NCBI RefSeq assembly: GCF_000282975.1
Contig: NZ_ALJC01000091.1
Span: 38,837-102,836, forward strand
DNA: 64,000 bases
Source: Pseudomonas psychrophila HA-4
GTDB taxonomy: Bacteria > Pseudomonadota > Gammaproteobacteria > Pseudomonadales > Pseudomonadaceae
Direction: 5' to 3'
The notes beneath the pieces are model-generated. The model searched no databases. It was given only the letters and a program-made list of their open reading frames with translations, and was not told the DNA's origin. This document shows positions 54,751-63,613 of this stretch, piece after piece (position 1 is the stretch's first letter; every line of letters starts with the position of its first letter). A program made the translations under genes and the position numbers.

Positions 54751-56736
54751 TTAAGGCATCATTTCCAGCGGCACCGGGTACACGTTGTCCCGCGCATCGC
54801 TGTCGTTGGCCAAGGCTACCCAACGGTCCACGTCAGCGTTGTAACGCTGGTAGTGGCGCAGCTTGGTGCTCAGGTTACGAATGAATTTCTCTTGCGCCAG
54901 ACCGTCCCAGCTCTTCCAGGTTTCTTCGTCCAGGTTGAGCACTTCGCTTTGGTACGGCAGGTCTTCGAGGTACTCACCGAGCACACCCATTTGCGCCAGT
55001 TTGGCGTTGCCGTTCTGCTTCAACTGATTGGGATCGGCGCCCATCGTCGCGGCCACCGAACGCAGGCGATCAAACATCTCGGTCGGTGAGATGAGGCCTT
55101 CGTTGGCGGCATCCAGAATCTGCTTCATCACGTCACTCAAGTCGCTGAGTTGCGACTTAGTCAGCAGCACCCGCACATCCGTAGTGGGGATGTTTTGCTT
55201 GATCAGGTCGCGGTCGGTGATCCATGCCTGAAACACCGGAGGCGCCTGGCTGTTGGTTTTTTCGCCCAAGTACGCCAGTTGCATGGCATGGCCGATCAAG
55301 GCGGCGTCATCGAGCATTTTTTGCTGAGCCGGGTCTTTGGGCGTCACGTCCTGCTTGGCGTTTAGCGCGCTGCCAATGGCGTCTTCACCCATGTAGGCGG
55401 CTTTGACCTGCGAGGTAATCGCACTCGCCAAGGCGTCTACTTTTTGACCAAACGCCTGCACGTCACCAGCGTTGACCGGGTAGTACAGCGACGTGTTGGT
55501 GCCCGGATAGGTCGACAGATTCTGATACTGCGCTTCAGCCTTGCCGTGATCCTTGATCCCGGCCGGGGTTTTCAAGTGCAGGGTGTAAATCGCCACGCCA
55601 GGGTTGGCCGCTTCGAGCCGCACTTGATCGGCGCTCATGCCGGTGCTGCTGAGCGTGTCATCACCGTCCAGCGCACTCGCGTCGGTGATCAGCACCACGT
55701 AACGAGCGCCAAATTGCGACCAGTCGACTTTGTCGATGCTGTGCATCACGCCCGCGTAGGCGTCCTCATCGAAACTCTTGCTCGAGACTTTGGCCTGCTT
55801 GAGATCCGCCACCTTGGCCAGGAAGTCTTCGCTGCCGGTGACCTTGTTCGGGTCAGCGTACATTTTGCTCACGTACTCCAAGCCCGGCACGGCCTTAGTG
55901 TTGGAGCGGAACGCGACCAGACCAAACTTGACCTGATTGCCTAGGTTCTCGCTCTCGATCTGTTTGTAGACCTTGCGAATCGCTTCGCGGGTGCGCTCGA
56001 TGTACGGGTCCATGGAGATCGTGGAATCGATCACGAACACCACCGCTGCGCTAAATTCCTTCAACTGTCCGGCCTTGGTCGCGCCCGCATCGGGCGTCGC
56101 GGCGGCACCTGTTTGCAACGCTTTGTCGTCCGCCTTGCTCACCGACGCGACATTGAGCAGGCGCGTGCGAAAGCCTTCTTCAGTCATCACTTCTTCGCCG
56201 CTCAGCACCGGCAGCAAGTAGAACTGCTTGTGCAGGTCGACAAAGTATTCCGGCTCTTGGGCCAAAACGCCGGGCGCCAGCGTGCCTTGCTTGAGCTTGG
56301 CCCGCAGAGGCGCGACCTTGCTCACTGGGTCTGGCGCATCGAGGATGCCTTCCAAGGTGGCGCGGTCTTTGAAGAACATCAGCCGGTCGCGGTTCGCCGG
56401 GTTGGTGAAGGCCAGCGTGAGCTGCATTTTCCAGTCAGTGGTACACGCAGCGGGCAGCCAGCCTACCGTTTTACCAAAGCTGTCCGGGCCGACCTTTAAC
56501 CACTCGGCATTCGCCGCTTGGGCGCGTTCGTACACGTAGAAACGGCTGAACGTCGGCTGCGCGGCACCCGGCGCACCGCCAGCGCTGCTGCTGAGTGTGC
56601 AACCCGGCGTGGTCAACACGCGCTGAAACAGGGTTTTCTTGCCTTCCTGAATCAACGGTTTGTCGTCCGCGAGGGCCAGCGAACTGCCCATGAACAACGC
56701 CAGCAAGGTGCTGGCAGCCAATGCAAAACGGCTCAC
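54751..56736 (-). CDS. periplasmic VWA-domain protein resembling the outer part of PpkA
   Basis: 661 residues. A signal peptide (residues 1-23, ending ALA) is followed by an SH3-like stretch and GWLPAACTTDWKMQLTLAFT near residue 95, which I recall from the periplasmic half of T6SS kinase PpkA. The VWA domain begins near residue 228, with the metal site DSTIS in place of DxSxS but with the threonine and serine retained. A helical region from about 430 to the end follows. No kinase domain is present. Length is close to the non-kinase part of PpkA. It is directly upstream of the TagT/S/R-like genes. Confidence 0.8.
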   Translation of the reverse strand: MSRFALAASTLLALFMGSSLALADDKPLIQEGKKTLFQRVLTTPGCTLSSSAGGAPGAAQPTFSRFYVYERAQAANAEWLKVGPDSFGKTVGWLPAACTTDWKMQLTLAFTNPANRDRLMFFKDRATLEGILDAPDPVSKVAPLRAKLKQGTLAPGVLAQEPEYFVDLHKQFYLLPVLSGEEVMTEEGFRTRLLNVASVSKADDKALQTGAAATPDAGATKAGQLKEFSAAVVFVIDSTISMDPYIERTREAIRKVYKQIESENLGNQVKFGLVAFRSNTKAVPGLEYVSKMYADPNKVTGSEDFLAKVADLKQAKVSSKSFDEDAYAGVMHSIDKVDWSQFGARYVVLITDASALDGDDTLSSTGMSADQVRLEAANPGVAIYTLHLKTPAGIKDHGKAEAQYQNLSTYPGTNTSLYYPVNAGDVQAFGQKVDALASAITSQVKAAYMGEDAIGSALNAKQDVTPKDPAQQKMLDDAALIGHAMQLAYLGEKTNSQAPPVFQAWITDRDLIKQNIPTTDVRVLLTKSQLSDLSDVMKQILDAANEGLISPTEMFDRLRSVAATMGADPNQLKQNGNAKLAQMGVLGEYLEDLPYQSEVLNLDEETWKSWDGLAQEKFIRNLSTKLRHYQRYNADVDRWVALANDSDARDNVYPVPLEMMP

Positions 56737-57797
56737 GGTTTCAACTCCTCAAAACGGGCCTTGGCTTCAGCATTTTCAGGGTCTTGGCTGAGGATGGTTT
56801 CGTACCAGTAGGCGGCAGTCGCTTGATCGGGCTCAGCAAAGCATTGGCTGGCCTTATGGAATTTCGGGTCGTATTCATGGGCGTAGGCGGCCGCGATGAG
56901 TAGGTCCCCGGCTTGCGCACGGTTGGCGTACAGGCGCTGGGCAATGCCGCAATGGTTATTGGCCTTGGCCACGTTAATGATTTCCAGCAACTCAGCGCTG
57001 CCCGGCGACTTTTTGATGCAGGTCTGAACAAAGGTCAGCTCAGGCAACGTGCTCATGCTTTCCAGCGTGCAGGCTTCGGCGCCCGTCGGCGGGGGAGGCG
57101 TTGGGGCCGAGGTTGCCACGGGATCAGTGGCCGAGTGCTTCAGCCAGAAAAAGACCCCGGCGGCGATGATCGCCAGCAGGGCGATGATCAACGGGATCAG
57201 CCAAGCCTTCTTTTTGCCCGCCGCCGCAGGCTTTGGCGCAGCCGGGGCTGGAGCAGCACGCGCCGGCTCAACCACCGGTTCGATCACCGGCTTGGGTATC
57301 GGGGCTGGCTCAGGGACAGGGTCGGCAACCACCACCGGTGGCGTTTCAACGGGCGCGGCGGGCGCGGGCACGCTGCCCACCACATCGGCCAGAATGATGC
57401 CTTTCCATACCGGCGGCGCCGCCTTTTCATCGCCTGCAGCTCTGGAGGTCACGTCACGGCCGGGCAGCACCACGCCGTAATCCTTGATCCCCGTCGCGGG
57501 CTCGTTGAGCACGAAACTGAACGCGGTATCGACGCTGCCTTCCAGCAGCGTATCAACGATTTTTGGGCCGACCAGCACTTCCAGGCTTTTGCCATCGGCA
57601 GCCAGCGGGAACTCCGGCACCTGGAACCAGAACGGGTTGTTGCTCCATACCTGACCTTCATGCAGGTATTGGTCGTCGCTGTTGCGCTGGAGGGCGAACT
57701 CCAACTGCTGCTGCGAGCCCTTCCAACCTTTGATCACCAGACGGGCATAACCGTGGGCGTGTGGCTCTAAAGCGAGCAAATTGACTCGAATCGACAT
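56733..57797 (-). CDS. bitopic membrane protein of the srfB/srfC operon, unknown function
   Basis: 354 residues. Residues 1-140 look beta-rich (RLVIKGWKGSQQQLEFALQR, WSNNPFWFQVPEFPLAADGK), then comes a Pro/Ala/Val linker (about 143-195), a single membrane helix (199-219, WLIPLIIALLAIIAAGVFFW), and a C-terminal part (233-354) with helical, TPR- or Sel1-like units ending DPENAEAKARFEELKP. The N-terminal half should be cytoplasmic and the C-terminal half periplasmic. It could therefore link SrfB/SrfC to the envelope proteins. The stop overlaps the next start. Confidence 0.75.
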   Translation of the reverse strand: MSIRVNLLALEPHAHGYARLVIKGWKGSQQQLEFALQRNSDDQYLHEGQVWSNNPFWFQVPEFPLAADGKSLEVLVGPKIVDTLLEGSVDTAFSFVLNEPATGIKDYGVVLPGRDVTSRAAGDEKAAPPVWKGIILADVVGSVPAPAAPVETPPVVVADPVPEPAPIPKPVIEPVVEPARAAPAPAAPKPAAAGKKKAWLIPLIIALLAIIAAGVFFWLKHSATDPVATSAPTPPPPTGAEACTLESMSTLPELTFVQTCIKKSPGSAELLEIINVAKANNHCGIAQRLYANRAQAGDLLIAAAYAHEYDPKFHKASQCFAEPDQATAAYWYETILSQDPENAEAKARFEELKP

Positions 57798-57800
57798 TGC

Positions 57801-60551
57801 TTAAATCGCCTTGTAGGCCTTGAGCACTTGGCCCAGCCGTTCATTTTGTTCAGGGGTTATTTCACTACCAGCGCCATGCCCGGCATTCGCTTCGGTCATG
57901 GCGGCCAGGGCCGACATCCAGTCTGTAAGGAAGGTCATGGCGGGCACGCCGACTTTTTCAGGCAGCGTCGGCAGGTAATGTTCCGGCTCAGGCTCGTACA
58001 ACGCCTGCGGCGTAAGGCTGTTAACCGGAGGGTAAAAACCAAATACAGGGTTGCCGTGGCGGGCGCGGCTAGCGGGGCGCTCAGTGACCGGTTGGGTGAA
58101 ATAACCAAACCAAGACACAAAGTCGCGCAGCACAATCTGCACTTCGAGCACTTGGCGTTCGGCCAGTCTTTCGCGGCGCGCGTTGGTTTCAGAGCACTTG
58201 GAGACAGCCGCGCTCAGTTGCTCCAGCACGTGGGCGCGATAGGCCCCCACGATCACTTCCGCGACCACGGCATCCATCAATTTTTTGTCGAAGCCCAGCA
58301 GCGCCAGCAAGCCGGTGTTGTTGCTCAAGTGGCGCAAGTGCGAGACCCACATGTTGAACGCAGCACGGGCGAAACGTTGGGCACTGTTTTGCGGACCTTG
58401 GGGCCTGGCCAAAGGCGTATCGGCCTGGACTACCTGACCGCTGACCGGCTCATCGTCATGACCGTCATCGAACGCCCAACCACTGTTGATCGGCGCAACG
58501 GGCGCCGCGTCTGGCTCGACCTCGGCCGAGGCGACGAGCACCTCGTTGTCGTACTCACCGCTGAGGTACAACTCACGCACCGCGGCCACCGGCAATTGCA
58601 GATGGCTGATGAAATCACCCAGTTTCTGACCGTGCAGGCGCAGGCCCGAATAGATCATTTGCGCTTGGGCACGCTTGGCTTCAATGGCGCCTTCGCCGTC
58701 GGGCATGTGCCATTCGGACACGCCTTGGGTGGTGAATGAAGTCAGCAATTCTTCGAGCCGTTCACGCTGACGCTGGAGTTTGAAGTCCAAGCTGGCAACC
58801 GCCCGGATGCCCGAGATGATGCGTGCCATGCCACCGTCCCCGCCCAGCACCGCTTGCAAGGCTTCGGCTGGCTGGCTGAAGTGCTTATGGGCCTCTGGTA
58901 CTTCTTCAAACGCGCTGCCGATGTCATCCAGCACTGGTTGATATTCAGGCAGTAGGCCGGTTTCGAGGCGATTGCTGTCGTAGCCCACACAGATGAGCTC
59001 TTGGTGGGGCTTACGCACCAAGTAGGTGTTGTTGAACGGCACACCATCGGCCCAGTTATGGAGCCAGTCATGACTGCCAAAACGCTCGGTCATCGCAGCC
59101 TGGATCATCCCGCCCCAACTCTTGGGACGCAGCCCCGGTTCCATATTGATCAGTGTGTTGAGGCGCATGTCGAACATGGTCATGGCCCAGATCAAACCAC
59201 TGCTGCGGGTGGCGCGTTCCTTGGGGGTCGCGCCTTGAGTGTTTTCAATCCAGCGGGTCAGGATCGGCCCAATTTCGTTGATATCGATGCCTCTGTTCGA
59301 GTTGGTGCACAGCACCAGAGCGTTCATTTCCTGGTTGTCGGTGTAACGCTCGAACAAGTACGACACTTTGCCGCGCAAGATCAGCTGCGACACCGGGTTG
59401 TCGCCTTCCCTCAAATCCGGATCACTGATCTTGGAAAAATCGGTGAGCGACATGCGCCCGCGATAGCCGGGGAAGTCGAGCAGGTCGACCTCGTTCACAA
59501 TCGGGTCTTTGGGGGTTTCAACCAGCCGGAAGGTCATCTCCGAGGTCAGCGCCGCCAAGTGCGACACCAGCACGCTGCGCGGTGTTTGCAATTGCCCGTT
59601 GAGCAATGGGCGCACGTCGATAGGGTGGTCTTGGGCGGTGCCAAAGCGGGCCAGAATATCCACGCTCATGATGCTGTCGGTCTGCGCATCACGGCCTTTG
59701 TCATCACGGCGGTACAACGCGTGCAGCGGTGCAAACACCGTCGCCGGCAGTCCCAACTGGTGCAGGTTGCCGGCCAGCGAGGTGTAGACGTCTTTGAGCG
59801 CTTGCTCATTGCCCCACAACAGCGAAAACAGCTGCGTGCGCTCTGCCACCGTGAGGCGTGGCGCGAGCTTGAGCACGCGCGGCCAATAGGCGTGGTCGAG
59901 CAGGCTGACAGCGTTGGCAAAACTGGTTTGGAAGTAGTCCCACAACGACACCACATCGTCGGCGCTGATGCCCGGCAGCACAGGCCCGTTTTCACGCCCC
60001 TCGAACGGTTTCAATGCGGCCTGGATCACCTCATCGGTGATGCGAAACGTGACCCGCGACTGATCAAAGTCCTTGAACCAGGAGTTACCCAAAATCTTGA
60101 TCAGGTCGGCTTCACCCAACAGCTTGAGTTCGACGGGGTACTGATCGTCATCCGAGGGCTTGGCATGCCGACTGAAGCGCGTCACCAAGCCCGTCGCTTC
60201 CTTGCCCGCACCGGGCGGATTGACGTGCTTAAGGAAGTCGACACGGTGCTCGCCCATCATGGTTTCCAGGCGCTCGTTCTGGCCCACAGCCAGCGACAGA
60301 ATCAAGTACGACTTGCCTGCTTGCGAGGCACCAAAAAAGCCGAGGGTCATCGGCCGGGTGGCAGCACGCTCATGGTTCGCCGCCTCGTTGCGCACGCGGT
60401 GCAGGTCATAGCTCAGATCATCGGCCTGACCGTCCAGGCTCGGCGCTGTCGGGCGGGTTTGCTCAATCCAGTCCAGGGCGCTGGTCGCACCGGCATGAAC
60501 GGCTGCCCAACGAGCAGACAGGGCTTTTTGTTCCGGGGTCAGTTCGTTCAT
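57801..60551 (-). CDS. srfC: SrfC-like dynamin-family GTPase
   Basis: 916 residues. The P-loop GFFGASQAGKSYL is at residues 71-83 and the switch-type DLLDFPGYRGR at 356-366 gives the GTPase G3 DxxG. Long helical regions follow, as expected for a dynamin-like or effector-type large GTPase. The C-terminal 300 residues carry no known motif. The start at 60551 overlaps the SrfB stop (ATGA), so the two are made in equal amounts. SrfC is named for a SsrB-regulated Salmonella locus of unclear function. Confidence 0.85.
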   Translation of the reverse strand: MNELTPEQKALSARWAAVHAGATSALDWIEQTRPTAPSLDGQADDLSYDLHRVRNEAANHERAATRPMTLGFFGASQAGKSYLILSLAVGQNERLETMMGEHRVDFLKHVNPPGAGKEATGLVTRFSRHAKPSDDDQYPVELKLLGEADLIKILGNSWFKDFDQSRVTFRITDEVIQAALKPFEGRENGPVLPGISADDVVSLWDYFQTSFANAVSLLDHAYWPRVLKLAPRLTVAERTQLFSLLWGNEQALKDVYTSLAGNLHQLGLPATVFAPLHALYRRDDKGRDAQTDSIMSVDILARFGTAQDHPIDVRPLLNGQLQTPRSVLVSHLAALTSEMTFRLVETPKDPIVNEVDLLDFPGYRGRMSLTDFSKISDPDLREGDNPVSQLILRGKVSYLFERYTDNQEMNALVLCTNSNRGIDINEIGPILTRWIENTQGATPKERATRSSGLIWAMTMFDMRLNTLINMEPGLRPKSWGGMIQAAMTERFGSHDWLHNWADGVPFNNTYLVRKPHQELICVGYDSNRLETGLLPEYQPVLDDIGSAFEEVPEAHKHFSQPAEALQAVLGGDGGMARIISGIRAVASLDFKLQRQRERLEELLTSFTTQGVSEWHMPDGEGAIEAKRAQAQMIYSGLRLHGQKLGDFISHLQLPVAAVRELYLSGEYDNEVLVASAEVEPDAAPVAPINSGWAFDDGHDDEPVSGQVVQADTPLARPQGPQNSAQRFARAAFNMWVSHLRHLSNNTGLLALLGFDKKLMDAVVAEVIVGAYRAHVLEQLSAAVSKCSETNARRERLAERQVLEVQIVLRDFVSWFGYFTQPVTERPASRARHGNPVFGFYPPVNSLTPQALYEPEPEHYLPTLPEKVGVPAMTFLTDWMSALAAMTEANAGHGAGSEITPEQNERLGQVLKAYKAI

Positions 60552-63500
60552 GAGTGCTTCACTGTTCCGCTGTCGAGCCAATAGGTGTTGTCCCCCAGCT
60601 TCGACACCAGCAGGGTGTTGAACTGCAGGTGTACGTCATTTTTGTCCAGGCGCTCCGCTGTGTTGGAGGTCACGCTGCGCACCTCCAACTGATCGCTGAC
60701 CAGGCCGGCGTTGGCCGTCTCCGGGTTCTTCGCAACCTTGAAGCGCACGCTGGCCACGGCGCTGCTGCCATCACGGGTGCCGGTGGCCATTTTGCGTTTG
60801 CCTTCATCGGTGAAGCTCAAGCTGTACAGCGGCGAGGCCGCCCAGCGCTCAACACTCAACTGACGGAAGCCCAGGCGGATGGCCGAAGGCATGGCCAGGG
60901 CCGGTGTCACCGCCTGTTCTTCTTCGCTGTCCCCGGCCAATTGGATGCAGCCGCGCTCGGTGCGAATATCGCGGAACAGCACGCCGCGGTCGCGGATGCT
61001 GTTGTCCAGGTCGATGACCCCGATGTGTTTGATGGTCGAGTACGGCACCAGCTTGTCGACCCGCAAGTAAAAGCCGTGAACACTGTGGTTGGCGCACAAC
61101 AGGCAGAGCATCGCACCGACCGCTGCGGTGCTTTTCGGGTCGTCAATCAAGCCGTTTTTGTGGAAAGGGTACCAGCCGCCCGTGCGGTAGCTCTGCATCG
61201 GTACGATGCGCCCCGGCACCAACGGCAGGTTCTGCCGGATAAACGCCTGCACGCCGGGCAGGCGCGAAGGCCGACCGGTCAGCAGCAAGACGTCGCACGG
61301 GTAATGCCCGATCACTTCACACAGCGCACTGAGCGGCTTAACAATGTTCACGCCGTTATTCAGGAACATGCCGTGAAGGGTGGGCAGGTCGAAGGTGATT
61401 TTGGTGTCCAGCAGGTCGAAGACTTCACCACCCGTATCACGGCGCACCGCACCACTGACGTAGTTCAGCACGCTGGGGTTAATGTCGCTTTCGGTCAGCA
61501 ATTGCCGGTAGGTGTAGGTCACGGGTGCGGCCGGTGCCAACGGGTCGAATTGCTCGTACGCCTTGAGCAACGCTAGCCCCAGCGGGGTAAGCACTTGCAG
61601 GTTAAGTTGTTGGCGCAACACCTCATTTTGGGTGCCGATGGTTTCGCTGCCGCACAGGCGGGACAGCAACGAGTCCGGCGACTCGACCTTGGCCTCGCGA
61701 AAGCCGCGCTCCAGGCTCGGCAGTACGACGCGGTGAATCATGTCCAAGAGGATGTCATCGCCCGCGATCTTGAAGCTGTCGCGAAACAGTTGCTTGGGCA
61801 CGATGTGCACGTTCATCCCGTGTACCGCAAGGGCACCCGGATCAATGCGGTACTCGGTAATCACCAGGTCCGTGGTACCGCCACCGATATCAATGCTGGC
61901 CACGGTAATGCGATCGCGGTCGACTTTGTCAGGGCGGGCCAGGGTGGCAAAAAACTCTTCCGGGTGACCGGCAAAGTTCTCGGCAATTTCGGTGTAGAGG
62001 TACACCAGTTGCCCGCACGAGGCCTCATCCCAGTCGATGTTGATGAGCGGCAGCGGGGTGGTTGGGGGCTCCGTTTGATCGGTGTACGGATCCTTGTCGC
62101 TGTTGTGCCAGCCCATGCTTTTCCAGACCAGGCCAATGGCTTGCGACATACGCTTGCCCAGGATGCTGCGTTCAGCCTGTGGCATGCCTGGCGGCACGGT
62201 CAGGGTGATGCTGTTGAGCTGGCGCGGGATGCCGGTTCGGCCTTGGCGCGAACGCTGGGCCGGGCTGTTGATCTGTCCCAGCGCTTGGGTCAAGACCTCG
62301 GCCAGCATGAACGTCATCAGCGAGCTGCGCGAATAGAGCGCCTTGAACACCGGCATTTGATCGTCTTCAGGAAGGCTGTACAGCGCCTCACCAAGGTTGT
62401 TGATCAGGTGCGAAAACGGGGCGGCCGTCGCAGGTGCCTCACTGTCATTTTTGATGTAGGTATTGCTGAAGCGCCAACCATGTTCATAGGCGTTTTCATC
62501 CCACAGGTAGCGTTTAGGGCTGGACAGGCCGGTTGAGCCTTCGGTGCCACGTCGCAGGCTGGCCAAACGCCCGGCCTCATTGCCAACCCGGGCAATGGTC
62601 GGCCATTGGAACGCATAGTGGCGCCCGCTTTTGCTCGAACAATGATCTTTGCCAAACGAGGTCTTGGAGAACTCAACTCGGCTTTCAAAGGGCTGGTTGT
62701 AGACATGCTCTGGGGCTAGCAGGTCGCGCAACTCCAGCACGTAATTATTATTGAGGCCCATGCGATCAACGCCCTGGTTCTCAATCAAGATCCCGCAGGT
62801 GCGGGAGTTACCCACGTCCAGAATCAAGTCGACCGGAATCGGTTTGTTCTGACTCTTTTCGCCGTTGGCGATCACCACCAGCTCTGGCATCACAATCACC
62901 GGCTGTGCCGGGTTCGGCCCAAATTGCTCGACCCGCTCAAGCAGGCTCAGCAGATTCAGGTAATGCGCTTGCGGGTGCTTTTCATCTTCTTGGTCTTGCA
63001 GCAAGTCGCGGTCAACCCGAATGCTGGCGTCACGGAACGCTTCCAACAGCCACTCCTTGACCCACGGCAAATCCTGGAACCAGCGCATTTGCGCCAGTTT
63101 GGAAGCGACGCGAAACGACACCCCGGAGCTGACGTCTTCGTCATTGGGCGCCATGTAGGCCATGCCTTCTTTTTTGCGGATTACACGCGTGTCGAGGGCC
63201 AGCGTCAGGCGGTAGGTGTTGCCATCAATGTCTGGCTCCGCGAGCTTGACGAAGCGCATTCGCGCCCAATTGCTCGGGCCTTGATCAAAGGTGTAGGGCG
63301 GCATGTAGCGGAAGAACGGCAAGGGCAGCCAAACCCCGTCCAGCAGGGCGAGGCTCTTGCTGATCGGCAGCCAAAAGTCTGGCTCGGCTTGTTGCCGTTT
63401 CTCGTGGTCAATTTCGTAGAAGTACGACTCGTCGGTGTGCACCTGCAAACGGCACAACACGTCGCCATCGATCAACGTAAATGCGCCGTTGGGGGACGTT

Positions 63501-63595
63501 ATCTGGTCCTGACGGAAGGCGAAATCCATAAACTGGATGCCCGTATCACTGACCAGTTTTACAACGTCTTCAAACTGGGTAACTTCTGGCAACAT
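60548..63595 (-). CDS. srfB: SrfB-like actin/Hsp70-fold ATPase
   Basis: 1015 residues. Three ATP-binding motifs of the actin/Hsp70 superfamily are visible: DLILDVGNSRTCGIL (about 256-270) as phosphate 1, VASIDIGGGTTDLVI (about 565-579) as phosphate 2, and DVLLLTGRPSRLPG (about 768-781) as the adenosine motif. The 250-residue N-terminal part and the C-terminal 200 residues have no known match. SrfB is the partner of SrfC. The start at 63595 and a short gap from the partial upstream gene place it in the same operon. It would act in the cytoplasm. Confidence 0.87.
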   Translation of the reverse strand: MLPEVTQFEDVVKLVSDTGIQFMDFAFRQDQITSPNGAFTLIDGDVLCRLQVHTDESYFYEIDHEKRQQAEPDFWLPISKSLALLDGVWLPLPFFRYMPPYTFDQGPSNWARMRFVKLAEPDIDGNTYRLTLALDTRVIRKKEGMAYMAPNDEDVSSGVSFRVASKLAQMRWFQDLPWVKEWLLEAFRDASIRVDRDLLQDQEDEKHPQAHYLNLLSLLERVEQFGPNPAQPVIVMPELVVIANGEKSQNKPIPVDLILDVGNSRTCGILIENQGVDRMGLNNNYVLELRDLLAPEHVYNQPFESRVEFSKTSFGKDHCSSKSGRHYAFQWPTIARVGNEAGRLASLRRGTEGSTGLSSPKRYLWDENAYEHGWRFSNTYIKNDSEAPATAAPFSHLINNLGEALYSLPEDDQMPVFKALYSRSSLMTFMLAEVLTQALGQINSPAQRSRQGRTGIPRQLNSITLTVPPGMPQAERSILGKRMSQAIGLVWKSMGWHNSDKDPYTDQTEPPTTPLPLINIDWDEASCGQLVYLYTEIAENFAGHPEEFFATLARPDKVDRDRITVASIDIGGGTTDLVITEYRIDPGALAVHGMNVHIVPKQLFRDSFKIAGDDILLDMIHRVVLPSLERGFREAKVESPDSLLSRLCGSETIGTQNEVLRQQLNLQVLTPLGLALLKAYEQFDPLAPAAPVTYTYRQLLTESDINPSVLNYVSGAVRRDTGGEVFDLLDTKITFDLPTLHGMFLNNGVNIVKPLSALCEVIGHYPCDVLLLTGRPSRLPGVQAFIRQNLPLVPGRIVPMQSYRTGGWYPFHKNGLIDDPKSTAAVGAMLCLLCANHSVHGFYLRVDKLVPYSTIKHIGVIDLDNSIRDRGVLFRDIRTERGCIQLAGDSEEEQAVTPALAMPSAIRLGFRQLSVERWAASPLYSLSFTDEGKRKMATGTRDGSSAVASVRFKVAKNPETANAGLVSDQLEVRSVTSNTAERLDKNDVHLQFNTLLVSKLGDNTYWLDSGTVKHS

Positions 63596-63613
63596 GTCGA
63601 AATCTTCCCGTGC

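Noticed and set aside
59001..60584. 527-codon open frame on the plus strand opposite srfC
   Set aside because: Antisense to srfC, whose GTPase motifs are clear; the product is a His/Gln/Arg/Val-rich shadow.
60554..62536. two long open frames on the plus strand opposite srfB
   Set aside because: Both are antisense to srfB, which has the three actin-fold motifs in order.
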